Assembly: GCA_019594195.1 (NCBI GenBank)
Contig: JAFDTP010000091.1
Location: 1 to 6,639, forward strand
DNA: 6,639 bases
Direction of reading: 5' to 3'
Source: Thermoplasmata archaeon
Lineage (GTDB): Archaea; Thermoplasmatota; Thermoplasmata; Halarchaeoplasmatales; Halarchaeoplasmataceae
The notes beneath the pieces are model-generated. The model saw only the letters and a list, made by a program, of their open reading frames with translations, searched no databases and was not told the DNA's origin. Positions 1 to 5,171 of the stretch are shown here, piece by piece; position 1 is the first letter of the stretch; every line of letters starts with the position of its first letter. The translations under genes were made by a program, and so were the position numbers.

Positions 1-92
1 ACGAGACCGATCTTTTCAACATCTGATTTATTAGCTAAATACCATGCACTACCTTCTGCCTGCTTCCCGGCACCTAAGATTAGTACTTTCAT
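1..92 (-). CDS. Saccharopine dehydrogenase-like NAD(P)-binding protein, N-terminal fragment
   Basis: Only the first 30 codons are present; the rest lies beyond the left edge. The reading starts MKVLILGAGKQAEGSAWYLA, a beta strand followed by a GxGxxA/G-type loop and a helix, which is the opening of a Rossmann NAD(P)-binding fold. The form GAGKQ close to the N-terminus resembles saccharopine dehydrogenase / lysine 6-dehydrogenase family proteins, oxidoreductases acting on lysine-derived amino acids, but a fragment this short cannot settle substrate or subfamily. The start is well supported: GGTGAT on the minus strand (97-102) sits four bases before the ATG, and a TATA-like ATTTATATC lies at 122-130. 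The gene is transcribed divergently from the DUF401 permease. The Rossmann assignment is seen in the sequence; the family name is an inference. Confidence 0.7.
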   Translation of the reverse strand, partial: MKVLILGAGKQAEGSAWYLANKSDVEKIGL

Positions 93-95
93 GTT

Positions 96-112
96 AATCA
101 CCGGAAGTGATT
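96..112. repeat. Inverted repeat over the ribosome binding site of the leftmost gene
   Basis: AATCAC and GTGATT form a perfect 6-base inverted repeat around the 5-base centre CGGAA. The left arm contains the minus-strand Shine-Dalgarno GGTGAT. It lies next to the inferred start of transcription, so it could be an operator, or a hairpin hiding the ribosome binding site if the transcript starts further upstream. An arm of six bases can arise by chance. Confidence 0.35.
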
Positions 113-120
113 TGTTTTTG

Positions 121-131
121 TGATATAAATC
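121..131 (-). promoter_or_regulatory. TATA box for the saccharopine dehydrogenase-like gene
   Basis: The minus strand reads AGATTTATATC, a good archaeal TATA box. Its centre near 126 predicts a transcript start near 99-102, giving a leader of only 7 to 10 bases that includes all or part of the GGTGAT ribosome binding site. Confidence 0.5.
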
Positions 132-194
132 TTTGGACCTTTAGACCCTATTTTTACATCGTAACGACCACGATTGAAAAATTGATAACTTGGG

Positions 195-210
195 CCAAAA
201 TATTTTATAT
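195..210 (+). promoter_or_regulatory. BRE/TATA promoter of the DUF401 gene, leaderless
   Basis: CCAAAATATTTTATAT combines a BRE-like CCAAAA with the TATA element TTTTATAT (203-210). The TATA centre is 26 to 27 bases before the ATG at 233, the usual archaeal TATA-to-start distance, so transcription should begin at or next to the start codon. The bases before the ATG (AAACCCACCTAA) contain no Shine-Dalgarno sequence, which supports a leaderless mRNA. Confidence 0.6.
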
Positions 211-232
211 GCTTGTTTCCAAACCCACCTAA

Positions 233-1444
233 ATGTTCGATCTCATCGGCATAATAGTGGGTTTCACTTTACTCGCCACATTGATCTATTTGAAAGTAGA
301 TTTTGGAAAAGCTATACTCATAGCAACAGCGGTTCTCCTTTTGCTTTCCGAGCCCACTACAATAGGTCTTCGGTGGATCGCTGAAATAAGTGGAGAACAC
401 GACACTTTAAGCCTTATGGCCATAATAGTACAGATCGCGTTCTTAGGCTTCCTTTACAAAGATTCCAGCCAGGTCATGAGGATGATCGAGAAATTGAAGT
501 CTATGGCGCCCGACAGAAGGATGGTTATAGCTACCATACCCGCGATTTTCGGATTGATGCCGATGCCAGGAGGCGCCTTAGTTTCAGCACCTATGATAGA
601 AGACGAGGCGGACGAATTAGGACTTGGGGGCAGAGAGAAAACATTTTTGAATTGGTGGTGGAGGCATATCTGGTTTACTGTCTATCCTCTATCTACGGGT
701 TTGATATTCGCATCCAGCCTTTCAGGAGTAAATCTTTATCATATAGCTCTTTTCAATCTTCCGATTTTTGCAGCCCAGATACTGATCGGCGTATTTTTGG
801 GACTGAAAAAGATCGAGGTAGAAAAAACGACCGTGTCTTTTAAGAACCCTCTTTCTCTCGTCTATGATTTATCACCTATCATCGCCGCATTGTCCATCAA
901 TATAATATTAGGTATACCACTATATTTGACTTTATTTATCGCAATTTGTATAATACTGGTCCAGAATCGAGATAAGTATTCAATCCGTTCCATCCCAGGC
1001 GTTTTCAAAAAGGGTTTTTCCTTCGACCTTCTTTTAGCCGCGTATGGTATCATGCTATTCAAAGGTATAATCGAAAGAGCAGAATCTTTAGAACCTGTCA
1101 TAGTTGCCCTCGAAAGTCAAGTACCTCTTTTACTGGTCGTGATAGTTGGAGCTTACTTTATAGGAGTACTTTTTGGCCATCTTCCAGGAGCCATCGGAGT
1201 GAGTTTTCCCGTACTTTTACCATTGCTGCCTGTTGTCAACGTTAGAACAGTGAGTTTGATGTTCATATTCGTCTTCATGGGTTATTTCACCTCTCCTATC
1301 CATCTATGTATCATATTGACGATAGAGTATTTTAAAATAAATCTAAAGGAGTTTTACAAAAGGATGATGAAGCCTTTCTTTTTACTCATAGCCGCTATAC
1401 TGATATGGCTTTTCATCACAGGTTCTTTTTTCCTGTTCTTTTGA
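233..1444 (+). CDS. DUF401 family integral membrane permease
   Basis: This 403-residue, very hydrophobic protein belongs to the DUF401 (TIGR00529, AF0261-like) group of predicted transporters, thought to be related to the ion transporter superfamily. Substrate and energy source are unknown. Hallmarks visible are MPMPGGALVSAPMI at residues 109-122, the aromatic segment NWWWRHIWFTVYPLSTG at 140-156, GHLPGAIGVSFPVLLPL at 315-331 and GYFTSPIHLCIILTIEYF at 350-367. The first and third motifs sit at equivalent places in two halves, suggesting the re-entrant loops of inverted-repeat transporters. About ten hydrophobic segments span the chain, starting at residue 3 and ending with 383-403. Length is normal for the family and the gene looks intact. 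It appears monocistronic and leaderless, with its own TATA box and no ribosome binding site. The T-rich end (T6 at 1426-1431, then TTCTTTTGA) may also serve as terminator. Family assignment is from recognised motifs; transport function is inferred. Confidence 0.85.
   Translation: MFDLIGIIVGFTLLATLIYLKVDFGKAILIATAVLLLLSEPTTIGLRWIAEISGEHDTLSLMAIIVQIAFLGFLYKDSSQVMRMIEKLKSMAPDRRMVIATIPAIFGLMPMPGGALVSAPMIEDEADELGLGGREKTFLNWWWRHIWFTVYPLSTGLIFASSLSGVNLYHIALFNLPIFAAQILIGVFLGLKKIEVEKTTVSFKNPLSLVYDLSPIIAALSINIILGIPLYLTLFIAICIILVQNRDKYSIRSIPGVFKKGFSFDLLLAAYGIMLFKGIIERAESLEPVIVALESQVPLLLVVIVGAYFIGVLFGHLPGAIGVSFPVLLPLLPVVNVRTVSLMFIFVFMGYFTSPIHLCIILTIEYFKINLKEFYKRMMKPFFLLIAAILIWLFITGSFFLFF
1426..1443 (+). 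terminator. U-rich terminator overlapping the end of the DUF401 gene
   Basis: The last codons contain a T6 run (1426-1431) followed by TTCTTTT up to the stop. Archaeal RNA polymerase terminates at U-rich tracts without a hairpin. The next gene, 67 bases on, has its own TATA-like sequence, which fits termination here. Coding constraint (Phe codons) could also explain the T runs. Confidence 0.35.
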
Positions 1445-1452
1445 ATGATGTA

Positions 1453-1466
1453 GTTTTAAAATAATA
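1453..1466 (+). promoter_or_regulatory. TATA box for the methyltransferase gene
   Basis: GTTTTAAAATAATA is an AT-only TATA-like element in the gap after the DUF401 gene. Its centre near 1460 predicts transcription from about 1486, giving a leader of roughly 25 bases to the ATG at 1512 or 44 bases to the ATG at 1530. Confidence 0.45.
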
Positions 1467-1511
1467 TTTGATCCTTGGCATATCCAAAATATCATATCCT
1501 TCTAGGTCACT

Positions 1512-2219
1512 ATGATATATGGGAGATATATGGAGATCGACGATGATCCATTTAGTGATGTTAAAAGCATAAAAAGGAGTAGGGGCGAGGCCAAAAGGCA
1601 CTATGATCGCATCTCTAGCTTATATGATTATCTAGAAGGTGCATTCGAAGAAAGATACAGGGCTATAGCTCAAGATCAGTTGGATCTAAGATCTGGTGAA
1701 AAGGTGCTCGAGATAGGATTTGGAACAGGCCATTCGTTGAAATATATGGTAGAGAATATAGAAGGAGATGGAAAAGTTGTTGGTGTAGATATATCGATGG
1801 AGATGTGTAAAGTTAGCAAGCAGAGGTTGTTCAGAGCGAACCTTTTGGCGGAGGCCGAATTGGTCTGTGCGGATGCTGTGTCTCTTCCTTTAAAAGCTGA
1901 TTTTTTTGACAAGATATTCATGAGTTTCACTTTAGAACTCTTCTCAGAGGACGATACCATAATGGTTTTGAAGGAGATCAAAAGAACTCTAGATAAGAAG
2001 GGAGTATTATGTATAGTGAGTCTGTCTAGGGAAGAAGAAGTTTTCGTCGAACTTTATGAAATATTCCATGACATTTTTCCTAAGATATTGGATTGTAGAC
2101 CTATCCGCCCTAAAAAGATATTAGAAGAACAAGGTTTTAAAGTGATAAAGTCGATCGAAAAAAAGATGGGTATTTTACCTATCCAAATAGTTGTCGCGAC
2201 TTTAGATCGAATCCCTTGA
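1512..2219 (+). CDS. Class I SAM-dependent methyltransferase, UbiE-like
   Basis: This cytosolic protein of 235 residues has a class I methyltransferase core. Motif I is VLEIGFGTGHS (residues 65-75), the glycine-rich loop binding S-adenosylmethionine. VVGVDISMEM (89-98) supplies the acidic residue for the ribose hydroxyls, CADAVSLPL (119-127) is the adenine-side motif, and FDKIFMSFTLELF (132-144) is motif IV. The preceding RHYDRISSLYDYL segment (29-41) is the usual helix of UbiE/COQ5-like and small-molecule methyltransferases. The substrate cannot be read from sequence, and no quinone or cofactor pathway genes are nearby. The start is uncertain: ATG 1512 has AGGT four bases upstream, while ATG 1530 has GGGAG four bases upstream and would give 229 residues. 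Both leave the core intact. The 3' end overlaps the convergent cation transporter gene by 18 bases. Confidence 0.85.
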   Translation: MIYGRYMEIDDDPFSDVKSIKRSRGEAKRHYDRISSLYDYLEGAFEERYRAIAQDQLDLRSGEKVLEIGFGTGHSLKYMVENIEGDGKVVGVDISMEMCKVSKQRLFRANLLAEAELVCADAVSLPLKADFFDKIFMSFTLELFSEDDTIMVLKEIKRTLDKKGVLCIVSLSREEEVFVELYEIFHDIFPKILDCRPIRPKKILEEQGFKVIKSIEKKMGILPIQIVVATLDRIP

Positions 2220-3341
2220 TAAACATTCTTCTTCCGGCTCTACATGTGCCTGTATCTCTATATCAGCTTCGATCTTATCTCGACACCTTTCTTTTACATC
2301 TTTTTCGAATCTAGTTGCTATATCATGTGCATCGCCGATTGATATTTCCTCAGGTAGTATCAGATGGAGAGATATCAAAACTTTATCTGAACTTTCACTT
2401 ATCTCTATGCGATGCACTTCTAAAATTTTATCGTGATTTTTTACGTTATCTCTGATTATTTTTTCAATCTCTTTTCTTGGTATCGTCGCAGGGTCTAGAT
2501 GGACCTCGGCGCTGGAACCGAACTTCTTCTCTAACCTTTCCTCGAGATCGTGAGAAACATCGTGTGCGGAACGGATAGTACCCTTACTTGATTTCATATG
2601 CAGTGAGATAGCTTTATCTTGACCGTAGTCGTGGACTTTTATATTGTGTATGCTTTTGACACCGTCAACTTCTGAGGCTAATTCTTCGATATCTTTGATC
2701 ATATCCGAGGATGGTTTGGTCCCCAGCAACTTGTGAGTGGATTTCTTAATGTATGAAAGGCCTATGTATCCCAGCAGTACGGCTATCCCTATACCGGCTA
2801 GTGGGTCCAAGAAAATGAGTCCTGCTTCAGAACCGTATATAGCTCCTATAACGAGCATGGTGGTTATCGCATCTCCCCTATGATGCCAAGCATCAGCCTT
2901 CAGTGGATCTGAGTCTGTTTTTTTTCCGACCACATAACTGATCTCCCCGATAATTTCCTTAGCTAGAGCTGTTAAAAAGATGTAAAAATAGAATCTATTG
3001 CTCATTTTGAGAGGGGATGGTCCTACGGCAAGAGATTCAAAACCGTCGGTGAGAAAAGTCAAAGCTGTAACTAGTAATATTATACCGACGACAAGAACTG
3101 CGATCTGACTGGCTCTACCGTGTCCATAAGGGTGTTCATCGTCTGCCGGTTTTTCTGAGATCGACAGACCTATGTAAACGGCGACAGAACTAGCACTATC
3201 TGAGATCGAGTGAAAAGAATCCGATAATAGTGCAAGACTACCTATGATCAAGGCCAGATAAAGTTTAGTTAAAAATATCCCTATATTTAAGATGATACTA
3301 CCTATGGCTATGATCTTACCTTTAGGGTTCTCTTTCACCAT
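2202..3341 (-). CDS. Cation diffusion facilitator with tandem C-terminal domains
   Basis: A 379-residue CDF-family metal/proton antiporter, expected to export Zn2+ or a similar divalent metal across the cytoplasmic membrane. Six helices occupy roughly residues 10-205. TM2 carries SDSFHSISD with H44 and D48, and TM5 carries AWHHRGDA with H153 and D157. This makes an HD-HD tetrahedral site, the pattern linked to zinc in the family. The family loop DEHPYGHGRA is at 68-77. Two C-terminal domains follow: one near 210-285 ending in AEVHLDPA, and a second near 290-370 with ISIGDAHDIATRFEKDV and ending IQAHVEP. Each resembles the ferredoxin-like ZT dimerisation domain; most members have one. The ATG at 3341 has no ribosome binding site, but a TATA box lies about 27 bases upstream, so the mRNA is probably leaderless. 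The U-rich tract behind the ferritin-like gene insulates it. Iron or manganese as substrate is possible. Confidence 0.9.
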   Translation of the reverse strand: MVKENPKGKIIAIGSIILNIGIFLTKLYLALIIGSLALLSDSFHSISDSASSVAVYIGLSISEKPADDEHPYGHGRASQIAVLVVGIILLVTALTFLTDGFESLAVGPSPLKMSNRFYFYIFLTALAKEIIGEISYVVGKKTDSDPLKADAWHHRGDAITTMLVIGAIYGSEAGLIFLDPLAGIGIAVLLGYIGLSYIKKSTHKLLGTKPSSDMIKDIEELASEVDGVKSIHNIKVHDYGQDKAISLHMKSSKGTIRSAHDVSHDLEERLEKKFGSSAEVHLDPATIPRKEIEKIIRDNVKNHDKILEVHRIEISESSDKVLISLHLILPEEISIGDAHDIATRFEKDVKERCRDKIEADIEIQAHVEPEEECLSRDSI

Positions 3342-3362
3342 GTGTTTTATAAGGAGTGTAGA

Positions 3363-3377
3363 GGCATATAAACTTTT
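3363..3377 (-). promoter_or_regulatory. TATA promoter of the cation diffusion facilitator, leaderless
   Basis: The minus strand reads AAAAGTTTATATGCC, with TATA element GTTTATATG (3364-3372) preceded by an A-rich BRE-like stretch. Its centre near 3368 is 27 bases from the ATG at 3341, so transcription should start at the A of the start codon. No GG-containing ribosome binding site lies between. Confidence 0.6.
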
Positions 3378-3384
3378 AATAATT

Positions 3385-3413
3385 AAAAAAAAGTTAGATA
3401 ATCAAGAAAAAAA
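3385..3413 (-). terminator. Double U-tract terminator after the ferritin-like gene
   Basis: On the minus strand, T7 (3413-3407) and T8 (3392-3385) follow the ferritin-like stop codon by 13 and 34 bases. This is a strong archaeal intrinsic terminator configuration. It lies directly before the promoter of the downstream facilitator gene, so the two minus-strand genes are probably separate transcripts. Confidence 0.65.
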
Positions 3414-3426
3414 GTTCTAAGATGGT

Positions 3427-3711
3427 CTATTTATCGAGCATCTCCATTACTTCTTCTTTTCCTTCTTCCATCTCTTCGACCTGCTGTGGATCTTTCTCTA
3501 GAAGCATGGTTTGGAATTCACCCACGTGTTCCTTCTCTTCTTTAGCTACATCCAGAAGAACTTCTTTTATGTGATCGTCGTCTGTGTACTCGGCCATCTG
3601 TTCGTAAAAGTTTATGGCGTCCAATTCCGCGGCTAGACCGAACCTTAGTATCTCTTTATCCGACATCTCTTCGCTTATCTCATCCAAGTCGATAAGTTCT
3701 TTTGCGAACAT
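3427..3711 (-). CDS. Stand-alone encapsulin-type ferritin-like protein (EncFtn-like)
   Basis: This 94-residue, acidic, two-helix protein carries half of a ferritin four-helix bundle. The first helix has AELDAINFYEQMA (28-40) with E29 and Y36. The second has AKEEKEHVGEF (56-66) with E59 and H62. The spacing E29, E59, H62 matches the E32, E62, H65 iron ligands I recall for Rhodospirillum rubrum EncFtn, which dimerises to build a diiron ferroxidase site. The sequence also closely resembles, from memory, the N-terminal domain fused to the Pyrococcus furiosus encapsulin shell protein. Here it is free-standing, followed by a stop and terminator, and no encapsulin lies in the window. The likely role is Fe(II) oxidation or storage. 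The start is supported by GGTGAGG (3720-3726) eight bases upstream. The last residues (EEVMEMLDK) do not look like a known encapsulin-loading peptide. A role as a small rubrerythrin-like protein cannot be excluded. Confidence 0.85.
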   Translation of the reverse strand: MFAKELIDLDEISEEMSDKEILRFGLAAELDAINFYEQMAEYTDDDHIKEVLLDVAKEEKEHVGEFQTMLLEKDPQQVEEMEEGKEEVMEMLDK

Positions 3712-3760
3712 ATCATCAACCTCACCTTTGAATCAACCGCCGACTATTAAAACTTTTTTT

Positions 3761-3770
3761 GATATATTTT
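3761..3770 (-). promoter_or_regulatory. TATA-like element for the ferritin-like gene
   Basis: The minus strand reads AAAATATATC. Its centre predicts transcription from about 3739, giving a leader near 28 bases that contains the GGTGAGG ribosome binding site. A second candidate, TTTTAATAGT (3743-3752), would start the transcript inside the ribosome binding site and is less likely. Confidence 0.45.
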
Positions 3771-3783
3771 AGATATCGATGTC

Positions 3784-3797
3784 TTTATCTTGATAAA
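3784..3797. promoter_or_regulatory. Inverted repeat between the ferritin-like and acetyltransferase promoters
   Basis: TTTATC and GATAAA form a perfect 6-base inverted repeat around TT, extended imperfectly to TCTTTATCTTGATAAAAGA. It sits about 25 bases upstream of the TATA-like element of the ferritin-like gene and about 20 bases upstream of that of the acetyltransferase. A dimeric regulator could act on both from this position. No family-specific operator consensus was recognised, and AT-rich DNA yields such repeats by chance. Confidence 0.35.
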
Positions 3798-3800
3798 AGA

Positions 3801-3816
3801 GGAAAATTGATTAATC
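3801..3816 (+). promoter_or_regulatory. Promoter-like element of the acetyltransferase gene (GAAAATTGATTAA motif)
   Basis: GGAAAATTGATTAATC has a BRE-like GGAAAA followed by a TATA-like TTGATTAA centred near 3811, which predicts transcription a few bases before the ATG at 3841. No ribosome binding site lies before that ATG, so a leaderless or near-leaderless mRNA fits. Similar words occur upstream of two other plus-strand genes (176-189 and 4872-4887). Confidence 0.4.
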
Positions 3817-3840
3817 TTAAGAGTTTAATAGTTTCAAAAG

Positions 3841-4272
3841 ATGCTCATCCGTAAAGTAGAGGAGAGGGATATAGACGATGTTGTAGAAATAGAAAATGAT
3901 AGTTTTTCTTCCCCTTATCCTAGAGAAATATTCTTAGATTATCTTTCAAGCGACTATTTTCTCCTATCAGAAGATGATGATGAGATCACCGGATATATAT
4001 TGGCTGAAAAAAGATACGGTCACGGTGTGATAGTGTCGTTAGCGGTGAAGTCTGAACGAAGACTCGAGGGCATCGGTACTTCACTGATGGAGAGCGTGAT
4101 GGATAAGATGGAAGCTAAACGCTATTTTCTGATAGTTAGGAAATCCAATACTGAAGCTAGATTATTTTATCCAACGCTCGGTTTTTCCGAGGTGACTAGT
4201 GTTGATAATTATTATAGCAACGGCGAAGACGGGATATTGATGCAAAAAAAACGAGCAGAAGAAAATAATTAA
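3841..4272 (+). CDS. GNAT acetyltransferase, RimI/Ard1-like
   Basis: A 143-residue cytosolic GNAT-fold protein that transfers acetyl from acetyl-CoA. The N-terminus IRKVEERDIDDVVEIENDSF (3-22) is the usual beta1-alpha1 of RimI-type enzymes. VSLAVKSERRLEGIGTSLM (65-83) is motif A, with R74-x-x-G77-x-G79 as the pyrophosphate-binding loop. VRKSNTEARLFYPTLGF (99-115) is motif B, with the conserved N, A, Y and GF. The end, DNYYSNGEDGILM (122-134), is typical of RimI/Ard1 N-alpha-acetyltransferases, which modify protein N-termini; in archaea one such enzyme acts broadly. Because related GNATs acetylate small molecules, substrate is inferred only. The start fits the family N-terminus exactly. No terminator follows, and the next gene begins 37 bases on, so they may share a transcript. 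The gene diverges from the ferritin-like gene. Confidence 0.82.
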   Translation: MLIRKVEERDIDDVVEIENDSFSSPYPREIFLDYLSSDYFLLSEDDDEITGYILAEKRYGHGVIVSLAVKSERRLEGIGTSLMESVMDKMEAKRYFLIVRKSNTEARLFYPTLGFSEVTSVDNYYSNGEDGILMQKKRAEENN

Positions 4273-4309
4273 TAAAAAAACAGATTAATGATTGTTAAAG
4301 AGTGAAAAA

Positions 4310-4840
4310 ATGGTCGATAAGGGATCAGAATATCAGAAAAAATTAGGGAAGGAGATGCGACGTAGGAGGATAAAGATATTCCGACATGTGATCGGGATCA
4401 TATTGATGGCCGTCCTCATCATCTGGGTGGTCTTATCCGATTACAGTGGAACGGCTTGGTTTTTACTCATAGGTTTAGGTATAGCCTATATAATATACGT
4501 TAACTATAAACTGATAAAGGATGTAAAGACCTTCTTTGCTTATACAGATGAACTTCATTTTGAGGATGGGGAGATAATCAAATTCAATTCAGCCCTTAAT
4601 AAGACAAAGAAGAGGATACCTATAGAGAACGTTGAAGAGGTGTATTTCGATATAGAAGACAAGCCCAATCTTATTTTTGTCGTGTATAGTGAGAAGGGTG
4701 GCAAATGGGCGGACAGTTTTTATAAGCAGAGGATAAAAGGTGAAGAAGAATTTATGGAAGTCTTGAAGAAAAGATCATTAGTGAACGAAAAAAGGATCAT
4801 GTTCCAAGAACTTAAGCAGAAAGTAGAGGGCTCGGAGTGA
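4310..4840 (+). CDS. Unrecognised two-helix membrane protein with a cytosolic beta-rich domain
   Basis: I do not recognise this family. With the ATG at 4310 it has 176 residues. A basic, charged N-terminus (RRRRIK at 17-22) leads into two hydrophobic helices, about 25-43 and 49-66, joined by a short loop. By the positive-inside rule both ends face the cytosol. The remainder, about 79-155, alternates short strands with charged turns (ELHFEDGEIIKF, KKRIPIENVEEVYF, PNLIFVVYSEKGGKW) and ends in a helix. That organisation recalls bacterial PH-like (bPH2/YcxB-like) domain proteins, but this is an impression of layout. An in-frame TTG at 4292 would add six residues; the ATG is preferred because GAGTGA lies four bases before it. 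It follows the acetyltransferase gene at 37 bases, suggesting co-transcription. A T5 run after the stop may terminate the message. Confidence 0.75.
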   Translation: MVDKGSEYQKKLGKEMRRRRIKIFRHVIGIILMAVLIIWVVLSDYSGTAWFLLIGLGIAYIIYVNYKLIKDVKTFFAYTDELHFEDGEIIKFNSALNKTKKRIPIENVEEVYFDIEDKPNLIFVVYSEKGGKWADSFYKQRIKGEEEFMEVLKKRSLVNEKRIMFQELKQKVEGSE

Positions 4841-4843
4841 TCC

Positions 4844-4853
4844 TATTTTTCTC
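4844..4853 (+). terminator. Short U-tract after the membrane protein gene
   Basis: TATTTTTCTC, with T5 at 4846-4850, follows the stop codon by five bases. It is a weak archaeal U-rich terminator candidate separating this gene from the EF-like gene, which has its own promoter-like element. Confidence 0.35.
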
Positions 4854-4871
4854 TAAAACTTTCATAGTCAA

Positions 4872-4887
4872 CGAAAAATTGATTATC
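4872..4887 (+). promoter_or_regulatory. Promoter-like element of the EF-like gene (GAAAAATTGATTA motif)
   Basis: CGAAAAATTGATTATC has a BRE-like CGAAAA and a TATA-like TTGATTAT centred near 4883. This predicts transcription near 4909 and a leader of about 11 bases that consists largely of the ribosome binding site. The nearby GTTTTTATC (4894-4902) would start the transcript at or beyond the ATG and fits less well. Confidence 0.4.
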
Positions 4888-4908
4888 GAGTATGTTTTTA
4901 TCTAAATG

Positions 4909-4916
4909 AGGTGATT
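4909..4916 (+). promoter_or_regulatory. Shine-Dalgarno site that fixes the EF-like start
   Basis: GAGGTGAT is a full match to the complement of the archaeal 16S rRNA 3' end and lies four bases before the ATG at 4920. The in-frame GTG at 4911 is part of this site and so is not the start codon. Confidence 0.8.
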
Positions 4917-4919
4917 CGA

Positions 4920-5171
4920 ATGGAGCAAAAGATCGGAAAGGTCTTCAAATTTTTTAAAGAACCCAGTGTTGCTGCCCTGAAGATAGAAAGTGGCAACTTG
5001 AAAGTCGGCGATCGTGTGCGCTTCCAGGGTGAACACACTGATTTCGAGCAGGAGATAAATTCGATGGAGATCGAAGGTGAAGAGGTAGAAGAAGTCGGCC
5101 CTGGAGATGAGGTCGGTATAAAGGTCGAATCTAGAGTTAGACCAAATGATGAGATAATCAAACTAGGATGA
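4920..5171 (+). CDS. Translation elongation factor-like protein (EF-Tu domain 2-like beta barrel)
   Basis: This 83-residue acidic protein consists of one small beta barrel like domain 2 of EF-Tu. Recognisable pieces are KIGKVFKFFKEPSVAALKIE (4-23), the turn GNLKVGDRVRFQGEHTDFEQ (25-44), NSMEIEG (47-53) and GPGDEVGIKV (60-69). The GDxVxFxGxxTDFEQxxxSMxI pattern characterises a family of free-standing 80-90 residue proteins, common in archaea and related to the barrel associated with some U32 peptidase-family proteins. It has no GTPase domain, so it is not an elongation factor; its role is unknown, and an RNA- or protein-binding accessory is possible. No U32 gene is in the window. The start at 4920 is set by the Shine-Dalgarno site. 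The stop overlaps the ATG of a 25-codon ORF. Confidence 0.85.
   Translation: MEQKIGKVFKFFKEPSVAALKIESGNLKVGDRVRFQGEHTDFEQEINSMEIEGEEVEEVGPGDEVGIKVESRVRPNDEIIKLG

Noticed and set aside
862..1101. Minus-strand open frame inside the DUF401 gene
   Set aside because: It is antisense to an intact gene with clear family motifs, and the frame has no recognisable protein features or upstream signals.
1676..1981. Minus-strand 101-codon open frame inside the methyltransferase gene
   Set aside because: Shadow of the methyltransferase frame: serine-rich composition and no promoter or ribosome binding site.
4292..4309. TTG at 4292 as start of the two-helix membrane protein
   Set aside because: No ribosome binding site precedes it, while the ATG at 4310 has GAGTGA four bases upstream.
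4911..4919. GTG at 4911 as start of the EF-like gene
   Set aside because: It is part of the GAGGTGAT ribosome binding site for the ATG at 4920, which gives the normal family N-terminus.
4898..5161. Minus-strand open frame covering the EF-like gene
   Set aside because: Serine/threonine/proline-rich antisense of an acidic gene; the plus-strand frame has a perfect ribosome binding site and family motifs.
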